From positions 1 through 38,224 of the forward strand of contig VFKM01000017.1 of the NCBI GenBank assembly GCA_009885545.1: 38,224 bases of DNA, given 5' to 3'. The stretch is from Flavobacteriales bacterium (lineage in GTDB: Bacteria; Bacteroidota; Bacteroidia; Flavobacteriales_D; Crocinitomicaceae). Under the pieces are notes generated by a model that had not been told where the DNA came from, searched no databases, and saw only the letters and a list, made by a program, of their open reading frames with translations. Below are positions 1 through 8,738 of this stretch, in pieces. Made by a program: the position numbers and the translations under genes. Numbering within the stretch: the stretch's first letter is position 1; every line of letters starts with the position of its first letter.

Positions 1-1
1 T

Positions 2-1234
2 AATGGCACTTGTAGTTCTGGAGGATGCAATAAGCTTGAGGTATATGATTGGTTGGCAAATATTGCTTTACCGAACGGTCAAATAGCCTACGATATAGTT
101 GAAGTTCGATTTAAAAATAGTCGAAAAAGTTTCTTTAGAAACGCAAAAGGATTTAGTTTACAAGTTGGCGATGTAGTTGCCGTCGAAGCTAGTCCTGGAT
201 ATGACGTTGGTGTTGTGTCTGTTGTGGGAGAGCTTGCCAGAATTCAAGTGAGAAAGAAAGCTTCTGGTTTTAAACCAATGGAAGCAAAGAAAATTTTGAG
301 AATTGCTACTCAAGATGATATCGATAAATGGGTGAAAGCGCGATCGCTTGAAAAAGAAGTAATGTACGTTTCGCGCACATTAGCTGTTAACTTAAATTTG
401 GAAATGAAAATTTCTGATGTTGAATACCAAGGCGATTTAACTAAAGCAACATTTTATTATACTGCAGAAACACGTGTTGATTTCCGACAATTGATAAAGG
501 ACATGTCCGAAAAATTCAAAGGAAGAGTGGAAATGCGACAAATAGGATCTCGTCAAGAAGCCTCTAGACTCGGTGGAATAGGCTCGTGTGGGAGAGAATT
601 GTGCTGCTCAACATGGTTAACTGATTTTCGTTCTGTTTCTACTTCAGCGGCTCGTTACCAGCAACTATCATTAAATCCTCAAAAGTTAGCTGGACAATGT
701 GGTAAATTGAAATGTTGTTTGAATTATGAATTGGACATGTACTTAGATGCGTTTAAAGCGTTTCCAAAATCTGAAATTAAACTTCAAACAGAAAAAGCTA
801 ACGCTTACCATGTAAAAACAGATGTGTTTAAACGCCAAATGTTTTATGGTTATGAAGGAGGTGTAGGCGGTTTAATAGGATTAACACCTGAGCGTGTTAA
901 GGAAATAATTAAAATGAATTCTGAAGGGAAAAAACCAAAAGAATTGAATGAATATGTAGCTGAAATAGTTATAAAAGAACCAGACTACGATAATGTTGTT
1001 GGACAAGACAGCTTGAATCGTTTTGAGCATGCGTTTAAAACGAAAAAGAAAAAGAAAAAACCAGGCAACAGACAGGCTGATGGTCAACCAAGAGACCAAC
1101 AAAAAAATCAGCCTAACAATCAAGTATCTGGGGAAAAATCAGAAGAAGAGAATAAAACCCGACCAAAAAATAAGCGAAGAAACAATCGACCAAAAGTAAA
1201 TCCTAATGCTGCGAACAATGAAGGTAAAGAATAA
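2..1234 (+). CDS. ricT: RicT/PSP1-family regulatory iron-sulfur protein, 5'-truncated by the window edge
   Basis: The reading frame is open from the first base of the window, so the true start lies upstream; a TTG at 53 is only an internal codon. The visible N-terminal part carries a Cys-rich stretch (C-S-S-G-G-C). The body is the PSP1 C-terminal domain, with two diagnostic clusters: SCGRELCCSTWL and GQCGKLKCCLNYE. In this family (YaaT/RicT) such cysteines bind Fe-S clusters in a complex that affects RNA maturation in Bacillus; the role in Bacteroidota is less clear. From about base 1040 the protein ends in a Lys/Gln/Asn-rich, probably disordered tail. The 3' end overlaps gldH, and RicT next to GldH is a familiar Flavobacteriia arrangement. 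Family assignment is firm; function here is inference. Confidence 0.9.
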   Translation, partial: NGTCSSGGCNKLEVYDWLANIALPNGQIAYDIVEVRFKNSRKSFFRNAKGFSLQVGDVVAVEASPGYDVGVVSVVGELARIQVRKKASGFKPMEAKKILRIATQDDIDKWVKARSLEKEVMYVSRTLAVNLNLEMKISDVEYQGDLTKATFYYTAETRVDFRQLIKDMSEKFKGRVEMRQIGSRQEASRLGGIGSCGRELCCSTWLTDFRSVSTSAARYQQLSLNPQKLAGQCGKLKCCLNYELDMYLDAFKAFPKSEIKLQTEKANAYHVKTDVFKRQMFYGYEGGVGGLIGLTPERVKEIIKMNSEGKKPKELNEYVAEIVIKEPDYDNVVGQDSLNRFEHAFKTKKKKKKPGNRQADGQPRDQQKNQPNNQVSGEKSEEENKTRPKNKRRNNRPKVNPNAANNEGKE

Positions 1235-1688
1235 ATTAGGCCTGATCATTTGCACCGCATTTTTAGCTTCTTGTGGAAGCACGCCAATTTTTGAAAAATC
1301 ATACGTTTTTGAAAAGGGAGAATGGAAACAAAACACCAAACCGTCTTTTATTGTAGAAATAAAAGACCCTACGAAGGAGTATGATTTTGTGCTTACTTTA
1401 AGAACAACAACAGAATATAAATACAGCAATTTGTGGATTTATATGAGCACAAAAACACCAAATGGCGAGAAGGCAAGGGAACCATTTGAATTAAAAATAA
1501 CAAATCCAGATGGGTCTTGGATAGGAAAAAAAACAGGTACGATAGTTGAAAACTCCTTAAACTTTAAAAGAAGAAAACTTCCTTTGAAGGGGAAATATAC
1601 CTTTGTTTTAGAACAGGGAATTACAGATTCTAATATCGATCAAATATTGGATGTTGGGTTGGTTGTTGAAGAAGCTAAAACACCTTAA
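1218..1688 (+). CDS. gldH: Gliding motility lipoprotein GldH
   Basis: About 156 residues. A short signal peptide ends in a lipobox (FLASC, Cys19), so the mature protein is a lipoprotein. The body matches GldH: an Y-x-F-x-L-x-LRTTTEYKYSNLWIY block, then PNG, then NPDGSWIGKKTG, and a C-terminal G-I-T-D-x-x-I-D-x-I-L-D-V-G-L segment. GldH is needed for Bacteroidota gliding and is found with T9SS components; its exact biochemical role is not settled. An in-frame ATG also occurs at 1206; 1218 gives the more typical signal peptide. The start lies inside the end of ricT, suggesting translational coupling. The stop overlaps the stop of the convergent DUF2490 gene within TTAA. Confidence 0.88.
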   Translation: MKVKNKLGLIICTAFLASCGSTPIFEKSYVFEKGEWKQNTKPSFIVEIKDPTKEYDFVLTLRTTTEYKYSNLWIYMSTKTPNGEKAREPFELKITNPDGSWIGKKTGTIVENSLNFKRRKLPLKGKYTFVLEQGITDSNIDQILDVGLVVEEAKTP

Positions 1689-2362
1689 TCTTTCTTTTTA
1701 AAACCTAAGTTATAAGCGTAGCTAATCGAAAGAATATGTTTTGTTTCTGGTAGGGGACGATTTATTTGTTGGTCAAATAAATAACCCACTGAAATTTCAT
1801 GAGGATTATCAAACTCAAGGTCTACACCAATAAAAGCACGGTATTTTGTAAACATTTGTCCGAAAGGACCATAAGTCGGGTTATAAAATAATTCGATATT
1901 AATAACCGGTGTTATAAAACTCTTTTTTATATCATAAGAAATTTGTGGTTTCCAACGAATGGCTTGATCGTATTCAGGATCATAATTTGCTGATGCAACT
2001 AATCTTTCAAAAGAAGCCTGATACCTTATTCTAGCAGACAAAGAAAATCGTTTAATTATATGCTTAAAATCAGCATTTATATTTAAACGATTAGTGAAAG
2101 AATAATTTCCATATTGGTCTAACGAGAAAATAGCTCTGTAATCAAGCGAAGGACGAAACCACTTTGTTACTTTATATTTAAAAGAAATTTGTGGAAAATA
2201 AATTTGGTCATTTGAACCGCCAATTCTTGCTGTAAAAGAAGCCCCCCAATCTAAATTTTTTATAATACTTCCTTTAACGCCAATTGAAGTCCAACTTTTA
2301 CCAGTCCCCTGACAAAGGCCAAACATTGGAAGAAAAAGGAATAAAAAAATGTATTTTGACAT
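1685..2362 (-). CDS. DUF2490-family outer-membrane protein
   Basis: 225 residues with a signal peptide cleaved before Gln (GLC-Q). The rest alternates hydrophobic and polar residues in aromatic-rich strands (KYKVTKWFRPSLDYRAIFSL, SLSARIRYQASFERL, HILSISYAYNLGF), as in a small outer-membrane beta-barrel. The layout matches DUF2490, a Bacteroidota family without an assigned function. It is convergent with gldH, with overlapping stop codons, and lies 27 bp downstream of a co-directional lipoprotein gene, so the two may share a transcript. Role unknown. Confidence 0.75.
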   Translation of the reverse strand: MSKYIFLFLFLPMFGLCQGTGKSWTSIGVKGSIIKNLDWGASFTARIGGSNDQIYFPQISFKYKVTKWFRPSLDYRAIFSLDQYGNYSFTNRLNINADFKHIIKRFSLSARIRYQASFERLVASANYDPEYDQAIRWKPQISYDIKKSFITPVINIELFYNPTYGPFGQMFTKYRAFIGVDLEFDNPHEISVGYLFDQQINRPLPETKHILSISYAYNLGFKKKD

Positions 2363-2389
2363 CTAAAAATAGAGCTAATTGTGAAAAAA

Positions 2390-2800
2390 TTATTTTCTAA
2401 TTATTGTGATATCCCCTAAATCGATAGTTGATTTTTTCTCAGTAATTTCTGCGGTCACTAAAACCACTTTTTTATTATCTGCATTGTTAGGCTCAGGTAA
2501 AACATCTTCATAAACATAAATTGAATACTTACCATTTTGAAGATAATTAAACTCAAAAGTACCGTCATAACTTGTTTTAATTCTATCATTATAATAAGTA
2601 TTTCCCTCACCATAAATAATATAAACATCCTCGTCAGCACCAACATAAGAGCCCTCTAGAATGCTCCCCCCTATGTTGTAATTATCTACGGTTATTCGCC
2701 CAATAATTTTTGAAGACCCACCTTCTCCCTCGTATTTTTTACAAGAATTAAGAAGTAAAAAGGACACTAAAACCACAAAAACTGAAATAATTTTTTTCAT
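2390..2800 (-). CDS. Small lipoprotein with a carboxypeptidase-regulatory-like (prealbumin-type) fold
   Basis: 136 residues. The signal peptide ends in LLLNSC (Cys20), followed by KKYEGEGG. Lys and acidic residues directly after the Cys resemble lipoprotein export signals that place lipoproteins on the cell surface in Bacteroidota. The central segment (ITVDNYNIGG... TSYDGTFEFNYLQNGKYSIYVYED) has the G-x-F-x-F-x-x-L-x-x-G-x-Y pattern of SdrD B-like or carboxypeptidase-regulatory beta-sandwich domains. No catalytic residues are seen. It is probably co-transcribed with the DUF2490 gene. Function unknown; the fold call is inference from pattern only. Confidence 0.65.
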   Translation of the reverse strand: MKKIISVFVVLVSFLLLNSCKKYEGEGGSSKIIGRITVDNYNIGGSILEGSYVGADEDVYIIYGEGNTYYNDRIKTSYDGTFEFNYLQNGKYSIYVYEDVLPEPNNADNKKVVLVTAEITEKKSTIDLGDITIIRK

Positions 2801-2965
2801 ATAATTTTAAAATATTTATTTAAATACTGCACAACAGGAATACAACCTTACGCGTATTTTTTATATGACTAAAGTAAGAATTTATTTAAGATTTGGTAAT
2901 ATTATGTTAATTTAAGGTAAATTTCAGCTTTGTATAACAGAATACAATGAATAAAACACTTGAAA

Positions 2966-5900
2966 ATGAAAACTCAAATTCTCTCTATTTTATTTTTTAT
3001 AATTTCCTTCAATTCATTTTCTCAGATAATTATAAATGAATATTCCTGTTCAAATGTTAATGGAATCACGGATGCTTATGGCAATAGAGAGGACTGGGTT
3101 GAGTTGTATAATATGGGTGCAACCTCTGTAAATTTAACGGGATACTATCTTTCTGATAAAGCAACAAATATCCAAAAATGGTTAATTCCAAGTGGTTCCA
3201 TTGCGGCTAACAGTTACAAAATGGTTTACTGCTCAAAAAGAAACACTGTGAACGGAGCACAATATCATCCTAATTTTAATTTGAAACAAACGGAAGGAGA
3301 CTGGATAATTTTAGCAAACCCGTCAGCATCAGTATTGGACTCAATAAAAATTGTCCATATGACCAAAGCCGATCATTCTGTTGGGAGGTCAACCAATGCA
3401 GCAGCGGACTGGAAACTATTTACTACACCAACGCCAAACGCAGCGAATACCGGAGCCCAAAATTTTTATACTCCTACACCAGTTATTAGTCTTGCTCCCG
3501 GTTTTTATCCTGGTGCACAATCAACAACAATAACTTGTTCAGACCCAACAGCGACAATACGTTATACAACGAACGGTCAAAATCCAACAGCCACATCAAC
3601 ACTTTACTCAGGACCGATATCAATAACTGCAACGATGGTGCTTAGAGCTGCTGCTTTTAGCACGAGTCAAACATCATTTATTGAGACAAATTCTTATTTT
3701 ATTAATATAACACACACAATACCAGTTGTTTCTGTTTGTAGCCAAGGTGTTTTTAACCTCGTCGCTAATGGCAATCAAACCCCGGTTGTAGGGGCATTTG
3801 AGCTATTTGAACAGGACGGCACCTTCATCGATGAGGGGCAGGGAGACTTTAATAAACACGGGAATGATTCTTGGTCATATGATCAAAGAGGTTTTGATTA
3901 CATTACAAGAGATGAATTTGGATATTCAGCCCAATTGGAACATCAGATATTTCCGGACTCACAAAGAGACAAATTCCAGAGAGTTATTTTAAAACCAGCC
4001 GCAAGTGATAATTATTCATTTGAAAATGGAGCACACATTCGTGATGCTTTTGTTCATACGCTTTCTAAACGAGCTGACATGAATTTAGATGAAAGAAGCT
4101 GGAGACCTTGTGTTGTTTATTTAAATGGTGTTTATTGGGGTGTATATGAAATTCGTGAAAAAGCTGATGACCATGATTATACAGATTTTTATTTTGATCA
4201 AGATAAATTCAACCTTCAATATTTAAAAACATGGGGAGCAACCTGGGAGGAATATGGGGCTCCAAATGCTCAACCGGCTTGGAATTCATTGGTGAATTTT
4301 ATCAATACGAACAATATGGGTGTGCCTGCGAATTTTGCGAATGTGGACACTCTTTTAAGTTGGAGATCATTGTGTGATTATTTTGTGTTTAATTCATATG
4401 TTGTAAACCAAGACTGGTTGAACTGGAACACAGCATGGTGGAGGGGTAGAAATCCAGCAGGTAATCATAGAAGATGGAGGTATACACTATGGGATATGGA
4501 CGCGACCTTTGGACATTATATCAATTATACTGGTATTCCTGACCCTTCTGCAAATGCCGACCCTTGTAATGTTGAAAATCTTCCCGACCCAGGAGGGCAG
4601 GGGCATACTGATATTTTAGAAAAGCTCATTGCCGAAAACCCCGTTGTAGAACAGTATTATATAACACGATATATTGATTTAGTAAACACCTATTTTTCGT
4701 GCGACTATATGCTCACTTTGTTAGACAGCATGGTGGCAGAAATCGATCCAGAAATGCAAGCCCAAGTGTCGCTTTGGGGCGGAACATATACCGGTTGGCA
4801 ATCGAGGGTTACTCAATTAAGAAATTTCATTATTTTGCGCTGCACAGCTCTGGAGCAAGGATTGATTGATTGTTATAATTTAACAGGGCCTTTCGTAACA
4901 ACGTTTGATGTCTCACCAGCACTGTCGGGGGAGATAAAAGTAAATTCCGTTTGGGCTCCCACATATCCATGGGCCACATCATATTATGGTGGAATCGAAA
5001 CTAATATTATAGCCCAACCTTTGCCCGGATATATGTTTGATCACTGGGAATATACAACTGGTCCTTTGTCAGACGTAATTACTGAAGATACAAATAGTAT
5101 AAATATTAACGGCATAGAAAATATTGTAGCATTTTTTGTTCCTGATATTCCAGATTTAGACGGGGATGGATGTTTAAATGTCGATGAAGTTATTGCGGGC
5201 ACAAACCCAAACAATCCTGATACAGATGGAGATGGTGAAAATGATTGCGCTGAAATTGGAGCAGATTTCACAAATCCTTTAGACACAGATGGAGACGGTA
5301 TTATTGACGCCTTAGACTCTTCAACAGCAGATACGGATGGAGATGGTGTAAACGACGAAACAGATCCAGCAAATATTGACCCTTGTATTCCAAATGTAAA
5401 CGCAGGTCCTTGCGATCAAGATGGAGACGGCTTAACAAACACAGAAGAAGGAACTGAAGGAACTAATCCAACAAATCCAGATTCTGATGGAGATGGGATA
5501 AACGACGGTACAGAAGTAACAAATGGTTCCGACCCTATGAATCCGTGTGACCCTGACGATTTCTTCCCTGGATGTCAAACGGACACAGATGGAGACGGTT
5601 TATTTGACGCTCAAGAAGGTGTTTTTGGAACTGACCCAAACAACCCAGATACTGATGGTGACGGAGCGACTGATGGTGAAGAAGTAACCGGAACAGACGA
5701 CCCTGCAACAACTTATAATCCGGCTACCGCAACGAGCGATCCGCTGGACCCTTGCGACCCTGTTGGGTTAAGTGTTTTAGATACGGATGCAGATGGACTT
5801 ACAGATTGTGATGAAATTCCTATTGGAACTAATCCGCTAAATCCAGATACAGACGGAGATGGAATATCTGATGGAGATGAAGTTGTTCTAGACTCTAATC

Positions 5901-6226
5901 CTCTTGATCCATGTGACCCATCTGCTACTTCTGTTGATTGTATAATGGGGATTCATATCCCTTCTGGTTTTTCACCAAATGGAGCTGGAAACGGGTTAAA
6001 TGAAAATTGGACCATCATTGTAGGGAATGACGTGAAATCCTTTACGATATCTGTTTACGATCGTTGGGGTAATTTGATGTTAACCACAGATGATAAGAAT
6101 TTTAAGTGGGACGGAACATACAAAGGTCAACTATGTAATGCAGGTGTTTATGCCTATATTCTTGAAGTAAATTATGTAAACGGAACAAGTGAAACACGTT
6201 CTGACAACGTCACTTTAATTCGATAA
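2966..6226 (+). CDS. Secreted CotH-domain protein with lamin-tail, thrombospondin-3 repeats and T9SS type B sorting domain
   Basis: 1086 residues from ATG 2966; a TTG six bases upstream is less likely as start. Order: signal peptide cleaved before Gln (SFS-Q); lamin-tail domain at about 20-130; chitobiase/hexosaminidase C-terminal-like module at about 175-245 (PGFYPGAQSTTITCSDPTAT); CotH-like domain at about 290-600 (HGNDSWSYDQRGFDYITRDE, RDAFVHTLSKRADMNLD, YLNGVYWGVYEIREK, LWDMDATFGHY); an InlB-B-repeat-like stretch at about 660-725; about ten DxDGDG calcium-binding TSP3 motifs at about 730-980; and a gliding-motility-associated C-terminal domain (FSPNGAGNGLNENW, YDRWGN, WDGTYKGQ). The last is the T9SS type B signal, which exports and attaches large surface proteins. 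CotH domains include protein kinases in spore coats; kinase activity here is unproven. The PorP/SprF gene starts 3 bp after the stop. Confidence 0.88.
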   Translation: MKTQILSILFFIISFNSFSQIIINEYSCSNVNGITDAYGNREDWVELYNMGATSVNLTGYYLSDKATNIQKWLIPSGSIAANSYKMVYCSKRNTVNGAQYHPNFNLKQTEGDWIILANPSASVLDSIKIVHMTKADHSVGRSTNAAADWKLFTTPTPNAANTGAQNFYTPTPVISLAPGFYPGAQSTTITCSDPTATIRYTTNGQNPTATSTLYSGPISITATMVLRAAAFSTSQTSFIETNSYFINITHTIPVVSVCSQGVFNLVANGNQTPVVGAFELFEQDGTFIDEGQGDFNKHGNDSWSYDQRGFDYITRDEFGYSAQLEHQIFPDSQRDKFQRVILKPAASDNYSFENGAHIRDAFVHTLSKRADMNLDERSWRPCVVYLNGVYWGVYEIREKADDHDYTDFYFDQDKFNLQYLKTWGATWEEYGAPNAQPAWNSLVNFINTNNMGVPANFANVDTLLSWRSLCDYFVFNSYVVNQDWLNWNTAWWRGRNPAGNHRRWRYTLWDMDATFGHYINYTGIPDPSANADPCNVENLPDPGGQGHTDILEKLIAENPVVEQYYITRYIDLVNTYFSCDYMLTLLDSMVAEIDPEMQAQVSLWGGTYTGWQSRVTQLRNFIILRCTALEQGLIDCYNLTGPFVTTFDVSPALSGEIKVNSVWAPTYPWATSYYGGIETNIIAQPLPGYMFDHWEYTTGPLSDVITEDTNSININGIENIVAFFVPDIPDLDGDGCLNVDEVIAGTNPNNPDTDGDGENDCAEIGADFTNPLDTDGDGIIDALDSSTADTDGDGVNDETDPANIDPCIPNVNAGPCDQDGDGLTNTEEGTEGTNPTNPDSDGDGINDGTEVTNGSDPMNPCDPDDFFPGCQTDTDGDGLFDAQEGVFGTDPNNPDTDGDGATDGEEVTGTDDPATTYNPATATSDPLDPCDPVGLSVLDTDADGLTDCDEIPIGTNPLNPDTDGDGISDGDEVVLDSNPLDPCDPSATSVDCIMGIHIPSGFSPNGAGNGLNENWTIIVGNDVKSFTISVYDRWGNLMLTTDDKNFKWDGTYKGQLCNAGVYAYILEVNYVNGTSETRSDNVTLIR

Positions 6227-6229
6227 AAG

Positions 6230-7264
6230 ATGAAAAAAATAATTTTATTGATCTCTTTGTCTATTGAATTTGGAGTTCTTGCACAAGATTTACACTTTAC
6301 TCAAACAGCACAAACGCCCTTATTAATAAACCCTGCAGCGGCTGGTGTTTATGACGGATGGGAACGGGTGATTATTAATCATAGAAATCAGTGGTTAGGT
6401 TCAGGTACACAGTTTATGACGACTGCTGTTGCAGCTGATATAAATTTTGGTAAAACTAGACTGAATGACAAGGCTTATGTTGGATTAGGTTTAATGTTTT
6501 ATAACGATATTGGCGGCAGATCTAAATTTGGTAGCCAAACAGGTTCACTAACATTAAGCGGTGTTTTGCCAATGGGAGGTTCTGGACATTCATTATCTGC
6601 TGGAATACAAGGTGGATTTGGAAATAGAAAAGCAGACTTTTCGAATTTGTCATTTACCTCACAATGGAATGGTACAATCTATGACCCAACCATTGCCACA
6701 GGAGAAGCAAATGGAATAAACTCATTTCAGTATTTAGATGCTTCGGCTGGAATCTATTATGTGTATGACGGAGGACAGTCATCCTTTAGTAGAAACAATG
6801 ATTTTAAATTTCAACTAGGAGTGGGTGGTTTTCATTTAAACAAGCCAGAAATGAAATACACAACCATTACCGTAGGAAATTTATACCGAAAATTTGTAAT
6901 TCATACAAGTGTAATATCGGACATTGTTAGTACAGATTGGTCGATTGATGCAAATGCCGTCCAATTTATTCAAGGGCCACATTTGGAAACAATTCTTGGC
7001 TTGATGGTGAGAAGACGATTCATGAACGGAACAAAAATCACTGGACATACACAAGATTCTTATTTTGGCTTTGGCGCATATTACCGCTTTAAAGATGCAA
7101 TAGCACCTTCTATAATGGTAGATTTTAAAGGGTTTAAATTCGCGGTTTCGTATGATGTTACTGTTTCAACCATGCGAAAAGCGTATACTGGAGGCTCGCT
7201 AGAGTTTTCACTGTCATATACGAACCTAAGTCATGCATTATTTAAATCGAGAGGAAGATTTTAA
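6230..7264 (+). CDS. PorP/SprF-family T9SS outer-membrane protein
   Basis: 344 residues with a signal peptide cleaved before Gln (VLA-Q). The opening of the mature protein, DLHFTQTAQTPLLINPAAAG, is the family hallmark (Q-x-P-x-x-x-N-P-A-x-A-G), followed by repeated beta-barrel strands ending in an aromatic C terminus. PorP/SprF proteins serve the T9SS; in Flavobacterium the SprF paralogue is needed for secretion and anchoring of the type B adhesin SprB. Placement 3 bp after a type B cargo gene strongly suggests a dedicated partner for that CotH protein. A rho-independent terminator follows directly. This is probably one of several paralogues, so I give no gene symbol. Confidence 0.92.
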   Translation: MKKIILLISLSIEFGVLAQDLHFTQTAQTPLLINPAAAGVYDGWERVIINHRNQWLGSGTQFMTTAVAADINFGKTRLNDKAYVGLGLMFYNDIGGRSKFGSQTGSLTLSGVLPMGGSGHSLSAGIQGGFGNRKADFSNLSFTSQWNGTIYDPTIATGEANGINSFQYLDASAGIYYVYDGGQSSFSRNNDFKFQLGVGGFHLNKPEMKYTTITVGNLYRKFVIHTSVISDIVSTDWSIDANAVQFIQGPHLETILGLMVRRRFMNGTKITGHTQDSYFGFGAYYRFKDAIAPSIMVDFKGFKFAVSYDVTVSTMRKAYTGGSLEFSLSYTNLSHALFKSRGRF

Positions 7265-7268
7265 TTGA

Positions 7269-7300
7269 ACCCCATCTAGCAAAAAGCGGATGGGTTTTTT
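7269..7300 (+). terminator. Rho-independent terminator of the CotH-PorP operon
   Basis: CCCATC (7271-7276) pairs with GATGGG (7289-7294) across a 12-nt loop, followed by six T. It starts a few bases after the PorP/SprF stop codon. Confidence 0.85.
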
Positions 7301-7343
7301 ATTGAGATTGAATTTATTGGAAGGAAACAATCATCGAGCTTCG

Positions 7344-7366
7344 GACATCGAGCTTGTCGAGATGTC
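7344..7366. repeat. Palindromic dispersed element, copy 1
   Basis: GACATC (7344-7349) and GATGTC (7361-7366) flank GAGCTTGTCGA, with further CGAGCTT/TCGAGA echoes on both sides (7331-7376). It lies between two convergent genes. Related sequences occur at 13336-13354, 26473-26484 and 33921-33945, all in convergent gaps. No T tract follows, so it is not an obvious terminator. Confidence 0.6.
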
Positions 7367-7376
7367 GAGACGGAGC

Positions 7377-7619
7377 CTACCTTCTTACAAGAGATTTAAA
7401 AAACCTGAATATATATTTCCGGAATAAAAACATAATCAAAAGATATGGAATCAACATTAGGTATAATATCCCAGTGTTAATACTGGACCCAAAAGACGCC
7501 TCGTCTAATTCACTTGCTTGTTCTGCCATTAATTTACATTGAGAACAACCTTGTGCTAAAAGTTCATTATCCCCACAAATGAAGAAAAACAATACGGCTA
7601 AAACAATCCACTTTTTCAT
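7377..7619 (-). CDS. Small membrane protein with CxxC after the signal peptide
   Basis: 80 residues. A hydrophobic signal segment is followed by LLA-QGCSQCK, so cleavage would leave Gln at +1 and a CxxC pair close to the N terminus. A second hydrophobic span (GILYLMLIPYLLIMFLF) is followed by a basic tail (RKYIFRFFKSLVRR). This suggests one transmembrane helix with a short extracytoplasmic CxxC segment. I do not recognise a named family. A perfect TATTTTTG element ends only four bases before the ATG, so the mRNA may be leaderless. The gene is convergent with PorP/SprF. Confidence 0.65.
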   Translation of the reverse strand: MKKWIVLAVLFFFICGDNELLAQGCSQCKLMAEQASELDEASFGSSINTGILYLMLIPYLLIMFLFRKYIFRFFKSLVRR

Positions 7620-7623
7620 AGTA

Positions 7624-7657
7624 CAAAAATACCAATTTTAATAATCGAAGATTCAAA
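7624..7657 (-). promoter_or_regulatory. Promoter of the small CxxC membrane protein gene
   Basis: Read on the minus strand: TTTG (7657-7654), 22-bp spacer, TATTTTTG (7631-7624), four bases, then ATG at 7619. It fits the Bacteroidota TTG/TAnnTTTG consensus, and the transcript would begin at or next to the start codon. Confidence 0.65.
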
Positions 7658-7727
7658 AACAGCAAAGTTTTATAGGGAACGGTAGTGATCAATGAGTCTC
7701 TAATAATTTCTAATCAGGAAATTCAAT

Positions 7728-7735
7728 TAACTTTG
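7728..7735 (+). promoter_or_regulatory. -7 element TAACTTTG of the TPR lipoprotein gene
   Basis: An exact TAnnTTTG match, 22 bp before the ATG at 7758. No clear -33 TTG is seen at the usual distance. Confidence 0.55.
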
Positions 7736-7757
7736 TGACTAGAGTAAAAAATCCGAT

Positions 7758-8738
7758 ATGAAGTATTTAGTTTTTCTAATTCCTTTTTTCTTTGTTTCCT
7801 GTTCTGACTTGAAACCAACAAAATCTCTTCCGAAAGATATTGATAGTTTATTGGTAATGTTTCCCGATAGCCTTGAAATTATTATCCTTCATGGAAATGC
7901 AATGATTAAAGAGTTGAAGTTTGATAAGGCTATGGCGGATGGGGCAAAAGCTTTTAGATTGGACAAAAATCGAATAGATGCTCGTATGCTTTACGCAGAT
8001 GTCTTAAACAATCGTCCTACTCGTACACCAGATGACATTGCAACTGCTCAAACTCAATACAAGTACATAATAAAAAAACAATCAAAAAACACGAAAGCGT
8101 TTATTGGATTAGCATCTACATATAGCCAGCAAATGGATTTCGAAAAGTCGTTTAAGTATATTAATATGGCCTTAAGAATTGATCCAAGATACAGAGATGC
8201 ATACGTTATGAAAGGGTCGAATTATTTGTTTTTAGGGAAAACAGATTTAGCAAAATCGTCTTATGAAACGGCCGTGCAGCAAGACCCAAGTTTTTATGAA
8301 GCCTATATAATGCTAGGTTCGCTCTATCAGTCGGAGAACAATAAAATTTGTATTGAATATTATAAAACAGCTGTTCAATTACAGCCTAAAAACCCAGAAG
8401 TGTTATTTTCTCTAGCATACGCAGAACAAACATTTGAAGAACCAGAAAACGCATTAGAAATCTACCGTAGAATGATACGTATTGACACTTCCTTTTATCA
8501 AGCTTTAAATCAAATAGGGGTAATCAAGCAATACAATTACAAAGATTTGGATAGTGCGATTTATTATTACAATTCAGCATTGAAAACAGAACCACGCTTT
8601 GTAGAAGCATGGCACAACTTAGGGACGTGTTACGAAGAACAAAACAATATTACAAGAGCACTCCAATCTTATGCGAAAGCGCTGAAATATAACCCAGAAT
8701 TCAAATTGTCTCGCGATAGAGCGAATGCATTGAAATGA
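7758..8738 (+). CDS. TPR-repeat lipoprotein
   Basis: 326 residues. The signal peptide ends in FFVSC (Cys15), so this is a predicted lipoprotein. The remainder is a run of tetratricopeptide repeats with the usual A-x-x-x-Y-x-x-A and P pattern (KYINMALRIDPRYRDAYVMK, SYETAVQQDPSFYEAYIMLG, YYNSALKTEPRFVEAWHNLG, SYAKALKYNPEF), about six to seven units. TPR arrays mediate protein-protein contacts, so it is probably a periplasmic scaffold. Its stop overlaps the ATG of the next gene (ATGA), indicating coupling with the small membrane protein. Partner unknown. Confidence 0.85.
   Translation: MKYLVFLIPFFFVSCSDLKPTKSLPKDIDSLLVMFPDSLEIIILHGNAMIKELKFDKAMADGAKAFRLDKNRIDARMLYADVLNNRPTRTPDDIATAQTQYKYIIKKQSKNTKAFIGLASTYSQQMDFEKSFKYINMALRIDPRYRDAYVMKGSNYLFLGKTDLAKSSYETAVQQDPSFYEAYIMLGSLYQSENNKICIEYYKTAVQLQPKNPEVLFSLAYAEQTFEEPENALEIYRRMIRIDTSFYQALNQIGVIKQYNYKDLDSAIYYYNSALKTEPRFVEAWHNLGTCYEEQNNITRALQSYAKALKYNPEFKLSRDRANALK

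Noticed and set aside
2960-2965. TTG start for the CotH protein
   Set aside because: The ATG six bases later gives a normal signal peptide; TTG starts are rare.
7354-7542. Plus-strand ORF antisense to the small CxxC protein
   Set aside because: It begins in the palindromic repeat, has no signal or family match, and opposes a better-supported gene.
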